A DNA stretch of 64,000 nucleotides, taken from the NCBI GenBank assembly GCA_041675185.1, contig JBAYUH010000001.1, forward strand, positions 15,337-79,336. The letters run 5' to 3'. A model generated the notes under the pieces. The model saw nothing but the letters and a program-made list of their open reading frames with translations. It had not been told where the DNA came from and did not search any database. The position numbers and the translations under genes are program-made. Position 1 is the stretch's first letter; each line of letters begins with the position of its first letter. Shown one piece after another: positions 8,677 through 18,332 of this stretch. The DNA comes from UBA1557 sp041675185. GTDB lineage: Bacteria > Patescibacteriota > Patescibacteriia > Magasanikbacterales > UBA922.

Positions 8677-9489
8677 TTATTTGGGAAACCAACTCTTAAT
8701 TACTTTCCTAATATTGATTATTGGTTTTAATAAAATAAAACAAAAAACAAATTCCAAAAAATATTGTTTCTTATATTTCTTAAAAATTCCAGCTATTTCT
8801 AATTTACCTCTTTCCGATTGTAATCCAGAAACGGTCGCACCATGAGCTCGATAAACAGACAGAAAATTTTTAACAAACAAAAACTTTTCTTTTTTTAACA
8901 ACCTAAACCATAACTCATAATCCATTACCACTTTTAAATTTTCTAAAAACAATCCTCTTCGTTCAAAAACTTCTTTTTTAATAAAAGTGGAAGGATGAGG
9001 AATTCCATTTCTAAAAAATAAATAAGATTCTATAAATTTACAAAATAACCAAAAAACAAATTTATTTTTAGGCCAAATTGAATGGAAACCATCATCTTTT
9101 TTATATAAACAGTTTCCAACTACAATCATTGCACTGCTATTGCTAAATTTCTTATATACCAAAGACAAAACATGATCATCAAAAAAATAATCATCACTAT
9201 GCAAATGAACAAGTATTTCTCCATTTGCATACTTTATACCTGTATTCATTGCACGCGATATCCCTTCTGGTTTTTCCTGAATCAATCTGACAGATTCAGT
9301 ATGACGCAATTGATATTTTTTTATAATTTCAACAGTATGATCAGTGGAAAAAGCATCAATAAAAATATGTTCAAAATTTTTATAATCTTGATTCTCAACA
9401 GAATTTATACAATCCTGTAAATATTTTTCACTATTGTAAGTGCAAGTGATGACTGTAAATTTAAATTTATTATTTTGATTATTAAACAT
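8677..9489 (-). CDS. Glycosyltransferase family 2
   Basis: 270 residues. GT-A fold start FKFTVITCTYNSEKYLQDCI, donor loop DAFSTDHTVEI, and the HLHSDDYFFDD metal site. The C-terminal part has YRAHGATVSG, common in WcaA/colanic-type transferases, and a hydrophobic tail that may touch the membrane. It works on the surface glycan; the specificity is unknown. It is 2 bases downstream of the DUF5672 gene. Confidence 0.86.
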   Translation of the reverse strand: MFNNQNNKFKFTVITCTYNSEKYLQDCINSVENQDYKNFEHIFIDAFSTDHTVEIIKKYQLRHTESVRLIQEKPEGISRAMNTGIKYANGEILVHLHSDDYFFDDHVLSLVYKKFSNSSAMIVVGNCLYKKDDGFHSIWPKNKFVFWLFCKFIESYLFFRNGIPHPSTFIKKEVFERRGLFLENLKVVMDYELWFRLLKKEKFLFVKNFLSVYRAHGATVSGLQSERGKLEIAGIFKKYKKQYFLEFVFCFILLKPIINIRKVIKSWFPK

Positions 9490-9491
9490 AT

Positions 9492-10292
9492 CTAAACTTT
9501 TTTGTTTGTCTCAGGAATTATATAAGATAACCAAAAATTTTTATCATGCTTAGCCCATGCGTGACAGCCAAAAGGAAGTTGATAATTATTCCTTTCAAAA
9601 CAATATTTTGGTCCTGTCTCAAAAGCAAATTTCAAACCTGTGTCTACATCTGGAATTTTAAAATCAGGCACAAAATTTTTAGCCTCAAAAGACCAATAAT
9701 AATCCTCTGCCAACAAACTGCGATGTGAGGTAGAACGGGACCAAATTTCTTTGAAACCCCTTAACCACGATTTCAAACTTCTAATTTTTACTAAAGAAAC
9801 TAGTTGTTTTAAAAACTTAAAACTAGTAACCAATAATGGTTCATTTGATTTTTCAATAACTTCAAGGGCTTTAGATACGTTACGTAAAGAAAAACCGCCA
9901 TTACCACAGGCATCCTCATGACTGTAGGCTGGAATCTGTGATTTAAACCAAGGAGCACCAACATAATCATATCCTTTTTCACACCACTCATTTAATTGAT
10001 CAGAAAAAACTAAAACATCAAATTGATAAATCAATATATATTCATACTCAGAAAATTTTTGATAAAATTCTTTTTTTAGCATTAATTTAGAATACGTCAT
10101 TACACTTTTAAAATATTTTTTTGGAAAGAATACAGTCGGAAATTTATGATAATTTAAATCTGTTAATCCATCTGGGGCCATATAAAAAATATCATAACTA
10201 CCCAAAAAATGTAACAAATGACGCAAAGATATTTTTTCGTCTTCATTCAAATCTTTTTTATAAGTTGGTACTACAATAGCAACTTTTTTCAT
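9492..10292 (-). CDS. DUF5672 family protein, probable glycosyltransferase
   Basis: 266 residues. Features of the DUF5672 family: start VAIVVPTYKKDLN, then YILIYQFDVLVFSDQLNEWC with an acidic DxxxF segment, YDYVGAPWF, CGNGGFSLRN, and near the end LPFGCHAWAKHD. The family is generally found in glycan loci and resembles GT-A enzymes, with the QFD segment in the position of the DxD motif; activity is inferred. Its ATG overlaps the stop of the upstream gene by four bases. Confidence 0.75.
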   Translation of the reverse strand: MKKVAIVVPTYKKDLNEDEKISLRHLLHFLGSYDIFYMAPDGLTDLNYHKFPTVFFPKKYFKSVMTYSKLMLKKEFYQKFSEYEYILIYQFDVLVFSDQLNEWCEKGYDYVGAPWFKSQIPAYSHEDACGNGGFSLRNVSKALEVIEKSNEPLLVTSFKFLKQLVSLVKIRSLKSWLRGFKEIWSRSTSHRSLLAEDYYWSFEAKNFVPDFKIPDVDTGLKFAFETGPKYCFERNNYQLPFGCHAWAKHDKNFWLSYIIPETNKKV

Positions 10293-11827
10293 ATTATATT
10301 TAATTTATTTATTAAATAATCTCTATATTCTTTACTAAAAATTTCTTCTTCTTTAATATTTTTTATTTTAAATAACAAATGATTATATATTTCTTCTACA
10401 GATGGTGCAACTGATTGATTAGACTTCAAATCACTAAACAAAGGCATATCTATCTGACCATAATTATTATACACATACATATATATTTTTGCACGCTTTA
10501 CAGTTTCTTCAGACAAACGATTAAATTCATTATGCAATAATATATCTTCATATTCTTTTATACTTTTTGGTGTAATACAAAAATTACCCTCATCAAACAT
10601 TGATCTGCCAGCTGTAATAACTGGTACACCAATACAAGAATATTCACCAGCCACAGTACCGCGCATAGTTAACACTGCATCAATACTATCAACTAAATTA
10701 GCAGTAAGAGTATTGGAAGGAAACAGTCTAATATTATCAAAATGAGCAAAATCTTCGTACACAGTAATAGAACTACTTTTTGTTTTATATGAACTATCCG
10801 AAGGATGTGGTTTGATAACCCACAAAACATCTTTGCGTTTTGATGCTATTTTCAAAGTTTCTCTTAACCAAGTTTCGTAATCTGGAAATAATCCTTCACG
10901 ATAACCATGCACTGCGTCTACGAATACATGAGAAAAAATAAAAACATGATATTTATATTTTTTATCAAAAAATTTATGATAATCATTTTCATCAAGTTTC
11001 TTAGCTTTACTATAGGCATTTTTTGCATTCCAATCATAATCGTCAACAATTCCACCAAATAAATTAGTGATATATACGTCAGTCCACTTTAAAGCAACTT
11101 CAAAATTATCTTTTGAGATTTTTTGAAAATCATCTTGATCTGGATGTGCAAGAAATAAATCAAGGTCACTAACTTTGGAATACTTTTTATAAGATACTTT
11201 GTTTGGACCAAACTTTCTATATAAAATCTTTATATTGTGTTTCAAAGCTACTAATGAAGCTATCCCTGACCCAACATATATCTGTTCAGAACCTAAAAAA
11301 AATATATACTTTCTTTGAGAAAAAATTTTTTCAAATCTTGTATATAGTATCAATCCAAAACGTAAATATTTTGTAAAACGAATGTCCCACCATTTAACAG
11401 TACCTACTCCCGTAGAAGCTAAAAAAGTATCGTAAACAAAATGACCAATTATATTACCCTTATATTTAATATTCAACAATTTATTTTTAGTACGAGCAAA
11501 TAACCAAGATATAACAGCTCTAAAAGATAACCACAATTTAATTAAAAAAGAAACTTCAAAATCATCAATATAAACAAAATCAGTTATACCATAACTTTTT
11601 GCCAAAGATATTATTCCTAATTCATGTGATGAAGAAATCAAAGCAACTGGTTTGGCTTTCAAAATGTCAACCAAAGCTCTCATAGTAATCAAATGAACGT
11701 TGAGATACTCATGATCCACAACAGTCAAATCAATTAAAAAAGAAGTATTATAATCAGGAATTTTAGACCAAAAATTATTGTTAATATCCAAAAAATCTTT
11801 TGGAGCAAAAAATGTTTTATTTATCAT
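10289..11827 (-). CDS. Capsule-polysaccharide-type GT-B glycosyltransferase
   Basis: 512 residues. The C-terminal half resembles capsule synthesis and glycerophosphotransferase-like GT-B domains: VLWVIKPHPSDSS, then DSIDAVLTMRGTVAGEYSCIG, GVPVITAGRS, where a conserved Ser/Thr-rich loop and a glutamate bind donor phosphates. The N-terminal half has no clear match but includes LGSEQIYVGSG. No transmembrane segments are evident. It is translationally coupled to the LicD-like gene (ATGA overlap at 11824-11827), which suggests that both act on the same phosphorylated glycan. Exact donor unknown. Confidence 0.65.
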   Translation of the reverse strand: MINKTFFAPKDFLDINNNFWSKIPDYNTSFLIDLTVVDHEYLNVHLITMRALVDILKAKPVALISSSHELGIISLAKSYGITDFVYIDDFEVSFLIKLWLSFRAVISWLFARTKNKLLNIKYKGNIIGHFVYDTFLASTGVGTVKWWDIRFTKYLRFGLILYTRFEKIFSQRKYIFFLGSEQIYVGSGIASLVALKHNIKILYRKFGPNKVSYKKYSKVSDLDLFLAHPDQDDFQKISKDNFEVALKWTDVYITNLFGGIVDDYDWNAKNAYSKAKKLDENDYHKFFDKKYKYHVFIFSHVFVDAVHGYREGLFPDYETWLRETLKIASKRKDVLWVIKPHPSDSSYKTKSSSITVYEDFAHFDNIRLFPSNTLTANLVDSIDAVLTMRGTVAGEYSCIGVPVITAGRSMFDEGNFCITPKSIKEYEDILLHNEFNRLSEETVKRAKIYMYVYNNYGQIDMPLFSDLKSNQSVAPSVEEIYNHLLFKIKNIKEEEIFSKEYRDYLINKLNII

Positions 11828-12531
11828 ATTTTTTTAATATACTTACAATACAAAGGATATAAATAATGAAAAGACCAAAAAACTGGATCAAATCTTTTAT
11901 GAATAATATGGCAGTCTTCTTTCCAGTCACCTTTCGATTTGTTTGGTATCTTCCAAGTTGGACCATAAATACTACTTAAATAATTTTCTGGAGATGAAGG
12001 TAATGAAAAATTGTATCCAAAAAATTTAATATAACTTTTCTCTTTCAGTAAATCAACGGGTAATTTCAAAACATAGCCCTGCTCACAATAAGTAACAACT
12101 TTATCATTCTTTTTAAACCAAAAAACCACATCTAAAGGAATATTATTTTGAGACAAAAAAACTAATTGTTGTATTTTTTTTCCATAAAAAACCTTCATTC
12201 TTAATTTCATACCAATCGATTCTAATACATTGATTAACAAATCATAGTCAGTGTAACCAAATAAATCAATATCAAGATCATTGTCATGAGAAATAAGTCT
12301 ATTTTCTCTACAAATACCCAAAGCTGTACCCCAACCTAAAGAATAAGGAATTTTATATTCATCCAACGCTTTACAACATTTTTTCAATGTATCCACGCCA
12401 AATTCTAACAAAGAACCATATTCATCAGACTCCAAAACACCCTCAACTTTATATAAATTAATTTTTTTATTATAAAAATTCCAAATTCTTTGTACCATCA
12501 TTTTAAGAACACTCATAACTCTCATCTTCAT
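11824..12531 (-). CDS. LicD/FKRP-like phosphotransferase
   Basis: 235 residues. The signature SLGWGTALGICRENRLISHDNDLDID has the glycine-rich loop and the two acidic residues (DND, DID) of the LicD nucleotidyltransferase-fold family. LicD-type enzymes move a phospho-alcohol, such as phosphocholine or phosphoethanolamine, from a CDP carrier to a sugar. Only two genes upstream (13265-15061) is a LicC-like cytidylyltransferase fused to an aminotransferase domain, which could supply the CDP donor. The N-terminus (MKMRVMSVLKMMVQR) is amphipathic and may bind membrane. Confidence 0.78.
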   Translation of the reverse strand: MKMRVMSVLKMMVQRIWNFYNKKINLYKVEGVLESDEYGSLLEFGVDTLKKCCKALDEYKIPYSLGWGTALGICRENRLISHDNDLDIDLFGYTDYDLLINVLESIGMKLRMKVFYGKKIQQLVFLSQNNIPLDVVFWFKKNDKVVTYCEQGYVLKLPVDLLKEKSYIKFFGYNFSLPSSPENYLSSIYGPTWKIPNKSKGDWKEDCHIIHKRFDPVFWSFHYLYPLYCKYIKKI

Positions 12532-12540
12532 ACTTTTTAG

Positions 12541-13254
12541 TTATTTTTTGAAATAAAAATTAAATCTCCATTGAGCATTTACATATCCTGGTATGTCCTG
12601 ATCAAAAATTTCAAATTCCAAATTATTTTCTATGGCAAAATTTTCAAACCAAGTTTTATCATAATAAATTTGTGATAAATCTTTATATCGTCTTTCATAC
12701 TCCTCATTACCTAATTCTTCACGACGTTTTTTTTCAGCATAATCTTTTTTTGACAAATCATTTATGTCTAATATCAAACACTCACCACCTTTTTTTAATA
12801 CACTTAATATTTCAAGTAATGTTTCTTTAGCATAATCCAAATCTAAAAAATAATGAAATACACTATTACACAACACTATATTACAAGATTCTCTTTCCAA
12901 TGGCAACTTATTTGCTTGTGCACATACAAAATTTGCTTTTGGCATATTTTTTTTTGCAATCTCCAAAAGACCAGTAGAATAATCTATACCTATAATTTTG
13001 TAATTGTTTAATCCATAGAAAGGATACAAAAGAGCTCCTGCTCCACAACCGATATCAACTACACTATCACCATTTTTAAAATTAATTTTTTGTTTAATAA
13101 GTTCAATCATCATGTTCCACTTCTGTTCATCCATACTACCATGACCAGTATCAAAACCATCAAGTGCAATCAAATCAACCAATTCTTTTTTCTGATCAGT
13201 TTGACTAATCTTATTTAGACCTTTCTTATTCCAAATTTCATACCATGTAGACAT
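12541..13254 (-). CDS. Class I SAM-dependent methyltransferase
   Basis: 237 residues. Motif I is VVDIGCGAGALLYPF (about residues 65-79), then the acidic end of strand 2 (IGIDYS), and motif post-I CNSVFHYFLD. The fold is the ordinary Rossmann-like methyltransferase. It lies between the fused cytidylyltransferase-aminotransferase gene and the LicD-like gene, so it may N- or O-methylate the phospho-amino-alcohol or a sugar. That substrate is inference from position only. Confidence 0.83.
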   Translation of the reverse strand: MSTWYEIWNKKGLNKISQTDQKKELVDLIALDGFDTGHGSMDEQKWNMMIELIKQKINFKNGDSVVDIGCGAGALLYPFYGLNNYKIIGIDYSTGLLEIAKKNMPKANFVCAQANKLPLERESCNIVLCNSVFHYFLDLDYAKETLLEILSVLKKGGECLILDINDLSKKDYAEKKRREELGNEEYERRYKDLSQIYYDKTWFENFAIENNLEFEIFDQDIPGYVNAQWRFNFYFKK

Positions 13255-13264
13255 ATACTTTGAT

Positions 13265-15061
13265 TTATACTATATTTTTTAGACAAGTAATTAATTTATC
13301 ATTTTCAGACTGAGTACGGACAGCAATACGAATATATTTTTTGTCCTCTAGACCTCTCTTATTACTGCAATCTTTAATCAAAATATTGTCTCTCACAAAA
13401 AGTTTATCACGCAATTCATCACTTTTAATTTTTCCATCTAAAATACAAAAAATATAGTTAGTTTCAGAGTTAAGTACTTTGAAATAAGGTATTTCCTCCA
13501 GACGTTTGAGTAAATATTTACGATCTTCTCTTACTTTAATCAATGATTCTTTATGTTCCTTGCGATATTTTGGCAATATTTCCAAAATATATTCCGCGAT
13601 AGAATTTACATTCCATATTGGCAAATAGCTCCTCAGTAAATTGTTAAATTTAACATTGACAGATACTACATATCCAAGACGTACACCCAAAATACCGAGT
13701 TCCTTTCCCAAACTATGAACAATTACTAAATTAGGATAATTCTTAAATACCTTTTCCAAAGATTGATCCTCCTCTGAAACAAATCCTATAAAAGATTCAT
13801 CCACTATTATTAATTCCAAATCCTTAAGTGTTTCTAAAAACATTTTTACTTCTTCTATTCTAGAAAATTTACCCGTTGGATTATTCGGATTGATCAATAA
13901 AGCCACATCACAATTTTCTTTTTTAATGGCTTTAGCATAATCTTCTAAATTCAAATTAAAATCATTTGGAGCTGTATCAAAATAAAATAATTGTTCAGAT
14001 TTCAAACCACTTTCATATTCATTGAAAGTAGGAAGCGGAATGGCAATTTTTTTTATAAAATGAGTATTGATAATTCTAATAATCTCCGAAACACCATTAC
14101 CAACTGTCAAATATTCAGACTCAATACCTGTCCAGTTTGCCAAATTCTTAGACAATTCTTTTTGACAAGATGGATAATTAGTCAATAACTTATCCAAATT
14201 AACCCTAACATCATTCAACAATGCCACTGGAGGAAAGTACAGATTATACAAATAAGAAAAATCAGTAAAATCATAACGCCAGTAACCACCGTGTGCAGAT
14301 TCAGCTTTTTTTAACCTAACCAATGGATCTGCAAACAAAATTTCCGCTTTCTTCAAATCACTAAAATCATCAATTTCTAACCACTTTATATCATTTATCA
14401 CTGTGGCATACAAGATTGGATTACGCATACTTATAAACACTGACAACAATAATTCATAATATTTATTTGTACTTTGAGTCTTTATATACAAATCTAGATT
14501 TGGTAAAAAATATTTTTGTAAAAAATCTTTGGTAAATAAATAGATGTTAACTGTTTTATATTTATCACTATAATCAAAATTTATACCCTGATCCTCTGAG
14601 GTTATAAGTCTTTTGATTTCTCCTTTATCATTTATTTCTACTACAGTACCATCCATACCAGCCTTAAAATGGTCTACCACGACTCTATTCTCCAAATTTT
14701 GCGTGAGTAGTCTATTGATCAAAGCTTCTTCAAAATATATATCACATTCCATCAAAATGGTATCTTCATCCAAAACTTCATGTGCCATCCACAAAGAATA
14801 TATGTTATTTGTTCTAGCATATTCCTCATTCATTATATAGTTAATTTCCATCCCTTTCCAATTGTTACCAACTTTTTCTTTTATTACATCTCCAAGATAA
14901 CCCAAAACTATATGGGTCTTTTTTATGCCCTGATGTTGTAATATATCTAAGGCATTAAATAAAATTGGTTTACCATTTACTTCTACCAATGCTTTTGGAA
15001 TTTTAGCAGATAATGGACGTAATCTATTACCCATACCTGCCGCTAATATCAATGCTTGCAT
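13265..15061 (-). CDS. Fused nucleotidyltransferase and class I/II PLP-dependent domain
   Basis: 598 residues in two parts. Residues 1-240 are a LicC-like nucleotidyltransferase: LILAAGMGNRLRPLSAKIPK with the pyrophosphorylase loop and lysine, then MECDIYFE with the metal-binding Asp. Residues 255-598 are a HisC/CobD-like fold type I PLP domain: LLINPNNPTGKFS, IVDESFIGF, and SLGKELGILGVRLGY with the Schiff-base lysine. CobD relatives decarboxylate O-phospho-threonine or -serine; HisC relatives transaminate. A single chain could therefore make a phospho-amino-alcohol and load it onto CDP for the LicD-like enzyme. Domains are certain; the pathway is inference. Confidence 0.82.
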   Translation of the reverse strand: MQALILAAGMGNRLRPLSAKIPKALVEVNGKPILFNALDILQHQGIKKTHIVLGYLGDVIKEKVGNNWKGMEINYIMNEEYARTNNIYSLWMAHEVLDEDTILMECDIYFEEALINRLLTQNLENRVVVDHFKAGMDGTVVEINDKGEIKRLITSEDQGINFDYSDKYKTVNIYLFTKDFLQKYFLPNLDLYIKTQSTNKYYELLLSVFISMRNPILYATVINDIKWLEIDDFSDLKKAEILFADPLVRLKKAESAHGGYWRYDFTDFSYLYNLYFPPVALLNDVRVNLDKLLTNYPSCQKELSKNLANWTGIESEYLTVGNGVSEIIRIINTHFIKKIAIPLPTFNEYESGLKSEQLFYFDTAPNDFNLNLEDYAKAIKKENCDVALLINPNNPTGKFSRIEEVKMFLETLKDLELIIVDESFIGFVSEEDQSLEKVFKNYPNLVIVHSLGKELGILGVRLGYVVSVNVKFNNLLRSYLPIWNVNSIAEYILEILPKYRKEHKESLIKVREDRKYLLKRLEEIPYFKVLNSETNYIFCILDGKIKSDELRDKLFVRDNILIKDCSNKRGLEDKKYIRIAVRTQSENDKLITCLKNIV

Positions 15062-15142
15062 ATAAATAAATCTTATTATTCAAATAAACAAACTAATCAC
15101 TAATAAAAACTGCAATAGTTACTAGAAATATTTTAACTAAAA

Positions 15143-15898
15143 TTATAATCTCACATTAACTCCATTTTCCTTTAAATATTTTTTAGCTTCCAAAGGTGTC
15201 TGTTCTGTAAAATAAAAAATACTAGCAGCTGCTAACGCTGAAACATTTGCTTCTTTTGTTATTTCAAGCATATCTTTATAACTGCCAGCCCCACCAGAAG
15301 CAATCAAAGGAATATTTGTGATATTACTCATTTTTTTTATTAAATCTACATCATATCCAGACATTGTTCCATCTCTATCAATAGATGTTAACAATATCTC
15401 ACCTGCCCCCATTTCTTCCATTTTTTTAATCAAATTTTCTGGTTTAATACCAGTAGGTTTAATACCAGAATTAATAAAAACTTCATAGTCTCCATTAATT
15501 TTTGATACATCCACAGAAACTACAACAGATTGTGATCCAAAATTATTAGCTATATCAGAAATTAATTGTGGATTACTTACAGCTACACTACCCAAAATCA
15601 CTTTATCAGCACCTACACTCAATAATTTTCGTACATCTTCCAAAGATTTTATACCACCACCCACTGCCAAAGGCATAAAACACTCATCAGCTATTTCATC
15701 TACAAGTTCAAAGTCTGGTGTTCTACCTTCAATTGTAGCTGAAATATCCAAAAAAGCCAATTCATCCACTTCTCTCATATTAAAAACTTTTACAGTCTGC
15801 ATCACTGAACCAATTCTTCGCCAACTATTAAATCTTACACCTTTTACAAGAGTAAAATTTTTGAATAATAAAGTTGGAATTATTCTTAATTTTAGCAT
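15143..15898 (-). CDS. hisF: HisF-like cyclase subunit of an amidotransferase complex
   Basis: 251 residues, TIM-barrel of the HisA/HisF family. The two catalytic-type aspartates are visible: one in the first half (LAFLDISATIEGR) and one in the second (LLTSIDRDGTMSGYD), with phosphate loops AVGGGI and ASGGAG. In histidine synthesis it closes the imidazole ring with ammonia from HisH. Here no other his gene is nearby and it sits next to a hisH-like and a WbpG-like gene, so it more likely helps channel ammonia for sugar amidination, as its paralogues do in O-antigen loci. Confidence 0.85.
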   Translation of the reverse strand: MLKLRIIPTLLFKNFTLVKGVRFNSWRRIGSVMQTVKVFNMREVDELAFLDISATIEGRTPDFELVDEIADECFMPLAVGGGIKSLEDVRKLLSVGADKVILGSVAVSNPQLISDIANNFGSQSVVVSVDVSKINGDYEVFINSGIKPTGIKPENLIKKMEEMGAGEILLTSIDRDGTMSGYDVDLIKKMSNITNIPLIASGGAGSYKDMLEITKEANVSALAAASIFYFTEQTPLEAKKYLKENGVNVRL

Positions 15899-15901
15899 AG
15901 A

Positions 15902-16528
15902 CTAATATGATATAAAATTTTTTAATAATTGAAAACCAACTTTTTGGCTTTTTTCTGGATGAAATTGAACCCCAAAAATATTATCTTTCTGTATAGCAGC
16001 AACAAATCCATCGCAATAATTTGTATAGGCAATAACATTATCATTATTTGGACAGACCACATGATAACTATGTACAAAATAAAAGTCAGTATTCTCTGAA
16101 ATATCTTTGAATAATATTGATTCTTTCTTATATGAAACTTGATTCCAACCAACATGAGGTAAACGTTCATCATCTTTTTGTTTTTGCAACTGTTTAGTCT
16201 CACCCTCTATCCAACCTATACCTGACGTTTCACCACCTTCAAAACCTTTTTTCATAAGCAATTGCATACCCAAACATATACCCAAAAAAGGCACTTTCTT
16301 TTCAAGAACTAACTCATTTAAATATTTAAGCATATTACCCCTACTTAAATTTTTCATACCAGCACTGAACGCACCAACACCTGGCAAAACAATATGGGTA
16401 GCACCTTTCAAATCTTCACCTCTATTCACAATACTAACATTACCGCCGCATTCTTCCAAAGCGCGTTTAATAGAGTCAAGATTACTCATTCCATAATCTA
16501 TAATTGTAATTTTATTCAACGTTGTCAT
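15902..16528 (-). CDS. hisH: HisH-like glutamine amidotransferase subunit
   Basis: 208 residues, class I glutaminase. Triad: Cys85 in LGICLGMQLL, His190 and Glu192 in FHPEKSQ; oxyanion loop PGVGAFSAG. It releases ammonia from glutamine for its partner. It overlaps the stop of the amidotransferase gene by 17 bases and is followed by hisF after 3 bases, so the three are made together. It probably serves the amidation of an N-acetyl sugar and not histidine synthesis. Confidence 0.87.
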   Translation of the reverse strand: MTTLNKITIIDYGMSNLDSIKRALEECGGNVSIVNRGEDLKGATHIVLPGVGAFSAGMKNLSRGNMLKYLNELVLEKKVPFLGICLGMQLLMKKGFEGGETSGIGWIEGETKQLQKQKDDERLPHVGWNQVSYKKESILFKDISENTDFYFVHSYHVVCPNNDNVIAYTNYCDGFVAAIQKDNIFGVQFHPEKSQKVGFQLLKNFISY

Positions 16529-17678
16529 AATTAATCTTTGTTAAATTACCATCCAAATCCTTTAACAGGTTACCGTTTGAATCACAAACAAACAACTTTT
16601 TGTTAGTAAATCGATCACAAATTTCAACAAACTCATCCATGGTCATATCAATATCACTTAAAATTTCTTCCAACGGGCAGCCTAGGTATGTTTTAGGAAA
16701 TTTACCACCACGTTCTTTTGCTAATTTTTTGGCTTCTTCTCTGGTCAATCTACCTCTTCTTATATGCCAACAAGACCAATCTGTAGCTCTATCATAACCA
16801 AACTTTAAAAATTTAAAATAATCGTGAATACGCATTTGCAAATTATCTAAATTTTCATAATTTACAATTGAACCCTCAACTGAAGTGGGATACATTTCAA
16901 ATCCATGAGTTTGGGCCAAAAAAGCGTTGCTATGACCATCCCAAGGCAAATAATGTCCTAAAAATATTCCAGTGACACCTATTGTCTTTAAATCTTCATC
17001 AGATGGATAAGAAAACTGAATAAGATGCTTTTCTTCAATACCATTTTGACCTACCAAATCACTTACACGCAAACCATTAAGTCCTCCAAACTCTTCTAAC
17101 CATCTTCTTGTCAATACACTATCTTTAGCAGCTGCTGCTGGGCCACCATTTTCATTTTGAGAATTTTCACCCCAAATTAATAAAGGTACTCTAAACCTAA
17201 CAGCCGCTCTAACAGGAATTGTAAAAATTGAAACATGCTCAGCCCAGGAAATATCACCAACTTGTTTTAGTGTTAGTTTATTAATTTTTCTTCTAATTTT
17301 TGGATTAGTAGAAACCTCAATGTAATCAACACCTAAATTTTTTAAATTTTCTATATTTCTTCTTCCTATATCTGAAAGTTTATCTGTTGTTGCAGTAACA
17401 CACATTGGATTCATGCCTAATTCCAACATTTTTATTACCTGAAAATGACTATCTTTTCCACCACTAACTGGAATTATACAATCATAATATTTACCATCTT
17501 TTGAACGATATTTATCCAATATTTGTAATAACTCTTTTTTTCGTTCTTCCCAATCAATTGTTTTGCGATTTTCAAAAGAACTACAAGCATCACAAACACC
17601 TTCTTTATCAATAAACAAATCTGGTTTAGTTTCAGGCATTATACATTTCTTACAATATACTATATTTTTATTTTGCAT
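16512..17678 (-). CDS. N-acetyl sugar amidotransferase (WbpG/PseA-like)
   Basis: 388 residues. A zinc-type knuckle is formed by C9-C12 and C29-C32 (YCKKC, CDAC), followed by the ATP-pyrophosphatase PP-loop PVSGGKDS (residues 70-77). The C-terminal half has WSCWHIRRGRLTREEA and GCPLEEIL. Enzymes of this kind adenylate the carbonyl of an N-acetyl group and replace the oxygen with ammonia from a HisH/HisF pair, giving an acetamidino group, as in P. aeruginosa O5 mannuronate or on nonulosonic acids in Campylobacter. Context with pseB/C/F/I suggests a nonulosonate target. Confidence 0.86.
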   Translation of the reverse strand: MQNKNIVYCKKCIMPETKPDLFIDKEGVCDACSSFENRKTIDWEERKKELLQILDKYRSKDGKYYDCIIPVSGGKDSHFQVIKMLELGMNPMCVTATTDKLSDIGRRNIENLKNLGVDYIEVSTNPKIRRKINKLTLKQVGDISWAEHVSIFTIPVRAAVRFRVPLLIWGENSQNENGGPAAAAKDSVLTRRWLEEFGGLNGLRVSDLVGQNGIEEKHLIQFSYPSDEDLKTIGVTGIFLGHYLPWDGHSNAFLAQTHGFEMYPTSVEGSIVNYENLDNLQMRIHDYFKFLKFGYDRATDWSCWHIRRGRLTREEAKKLAKERGGKFPKTYLGCPLEEILSDIDMTMDEFVEICDRFTNKKLFVCDSNGNLLKDLDGNLTKINYDNVE

Positions 17679-17687
17679 AATATTAAA

Positions 17688-18329
17688 TTATTTTTTTTCT
17701 TTTTTAATTGTTAAAATATATCTATTTCCTTTGTATAAAAAATAAGCCGGATACAATTCATTATCTACTACACGTAACAAGTTAAACTGCTCCTTTATAC
17801 TCTTGTCAATGTTCAATTCACTACTAGATGAAGTGCGACGTTCATAAAAAGTTTCATCACCTACCTGTTTTTTACCATCTATTAATGGATACAGAGAAAT
17901 AAATTCCAATATTAATTGATTAATACTTCTTCCTTGAATTTCATGCAATTCATTAAGTAATTCGTCACCACAAAATTCCATTTCATTTTGCATATAAATA
18001 ACACCAGCGTCTACTTTATCAACTGCCTCAAATAAAGTATTAGTTATTTTATTTTTACCTTCTAATATTTGCCACGTTAGTGGTGACCAGCCCTTACCTT
18101 TGGGGAGCGCGCTGGAATGCACCACAATATTATATTTATTTTTTGTACGTATATCTTTTTTAATTATTTTTTCACAACTCAAAAAAAATGCAAAATCACC
18201 AACCTCCACTTCATCAACTGAATGGACAAGATAAACATGATTACCTTTTTCCTCTATTTTTTTTTTCAAATCTTCAGCGTATGGATAGAACCAACTTTTT
18301 TTATTATCTAATAATAATGTTATAAGCAT
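17688..18329 (-). CDS. Sugar formyltransferase-like protein
   Basis: 213 residues, formyltransferase fold. The loop VVHSSALPKGKGWSPLTW carries His71, and Asp107 lies in VDAGVIY; the 36-residue spacing equals that of the His/Asp pair in methionyl-tRNA formyltransferase. The usual Asn two residues before the His is Val69, so one residue of the standard triad is missing. Likely acts on a UDP- or free amino-sugar with formyl-tetrahydrofolate. It sits between the amidotransferase and the DUF218 gene of the pse block, where PseH (acetyltransferase) would normally be expected. Confidence 0.78.
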   Translation of the reverse strand: MLITLLLDNKKSWFYPYAEDLKKKIEEKGNHVYLVHSVDEVEVGDFAFFLSCEKIIKKDIRTKNKYNIVVHSSALPKGKGWSPLTWQILEGKNKITNTLFEAVDKVDAGVIYMQNEMEFCGDELLNELHEIQGRSINQLILEFISLYPLIDGKKQVGDETFYERRTSSSSELNIDKSIKEQFNLLRVVDNELYPAYFLYKGNRYILTIKKEKK

Positions 18330-18332
18330 ATT

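Noticed and set aside
15143..16528. Histidine biosynthesis operon
   Set aside because: Only HisF- and HisH-like genes are present, and they are coupled to a sugar amidotransferase; no other his genes are seen.
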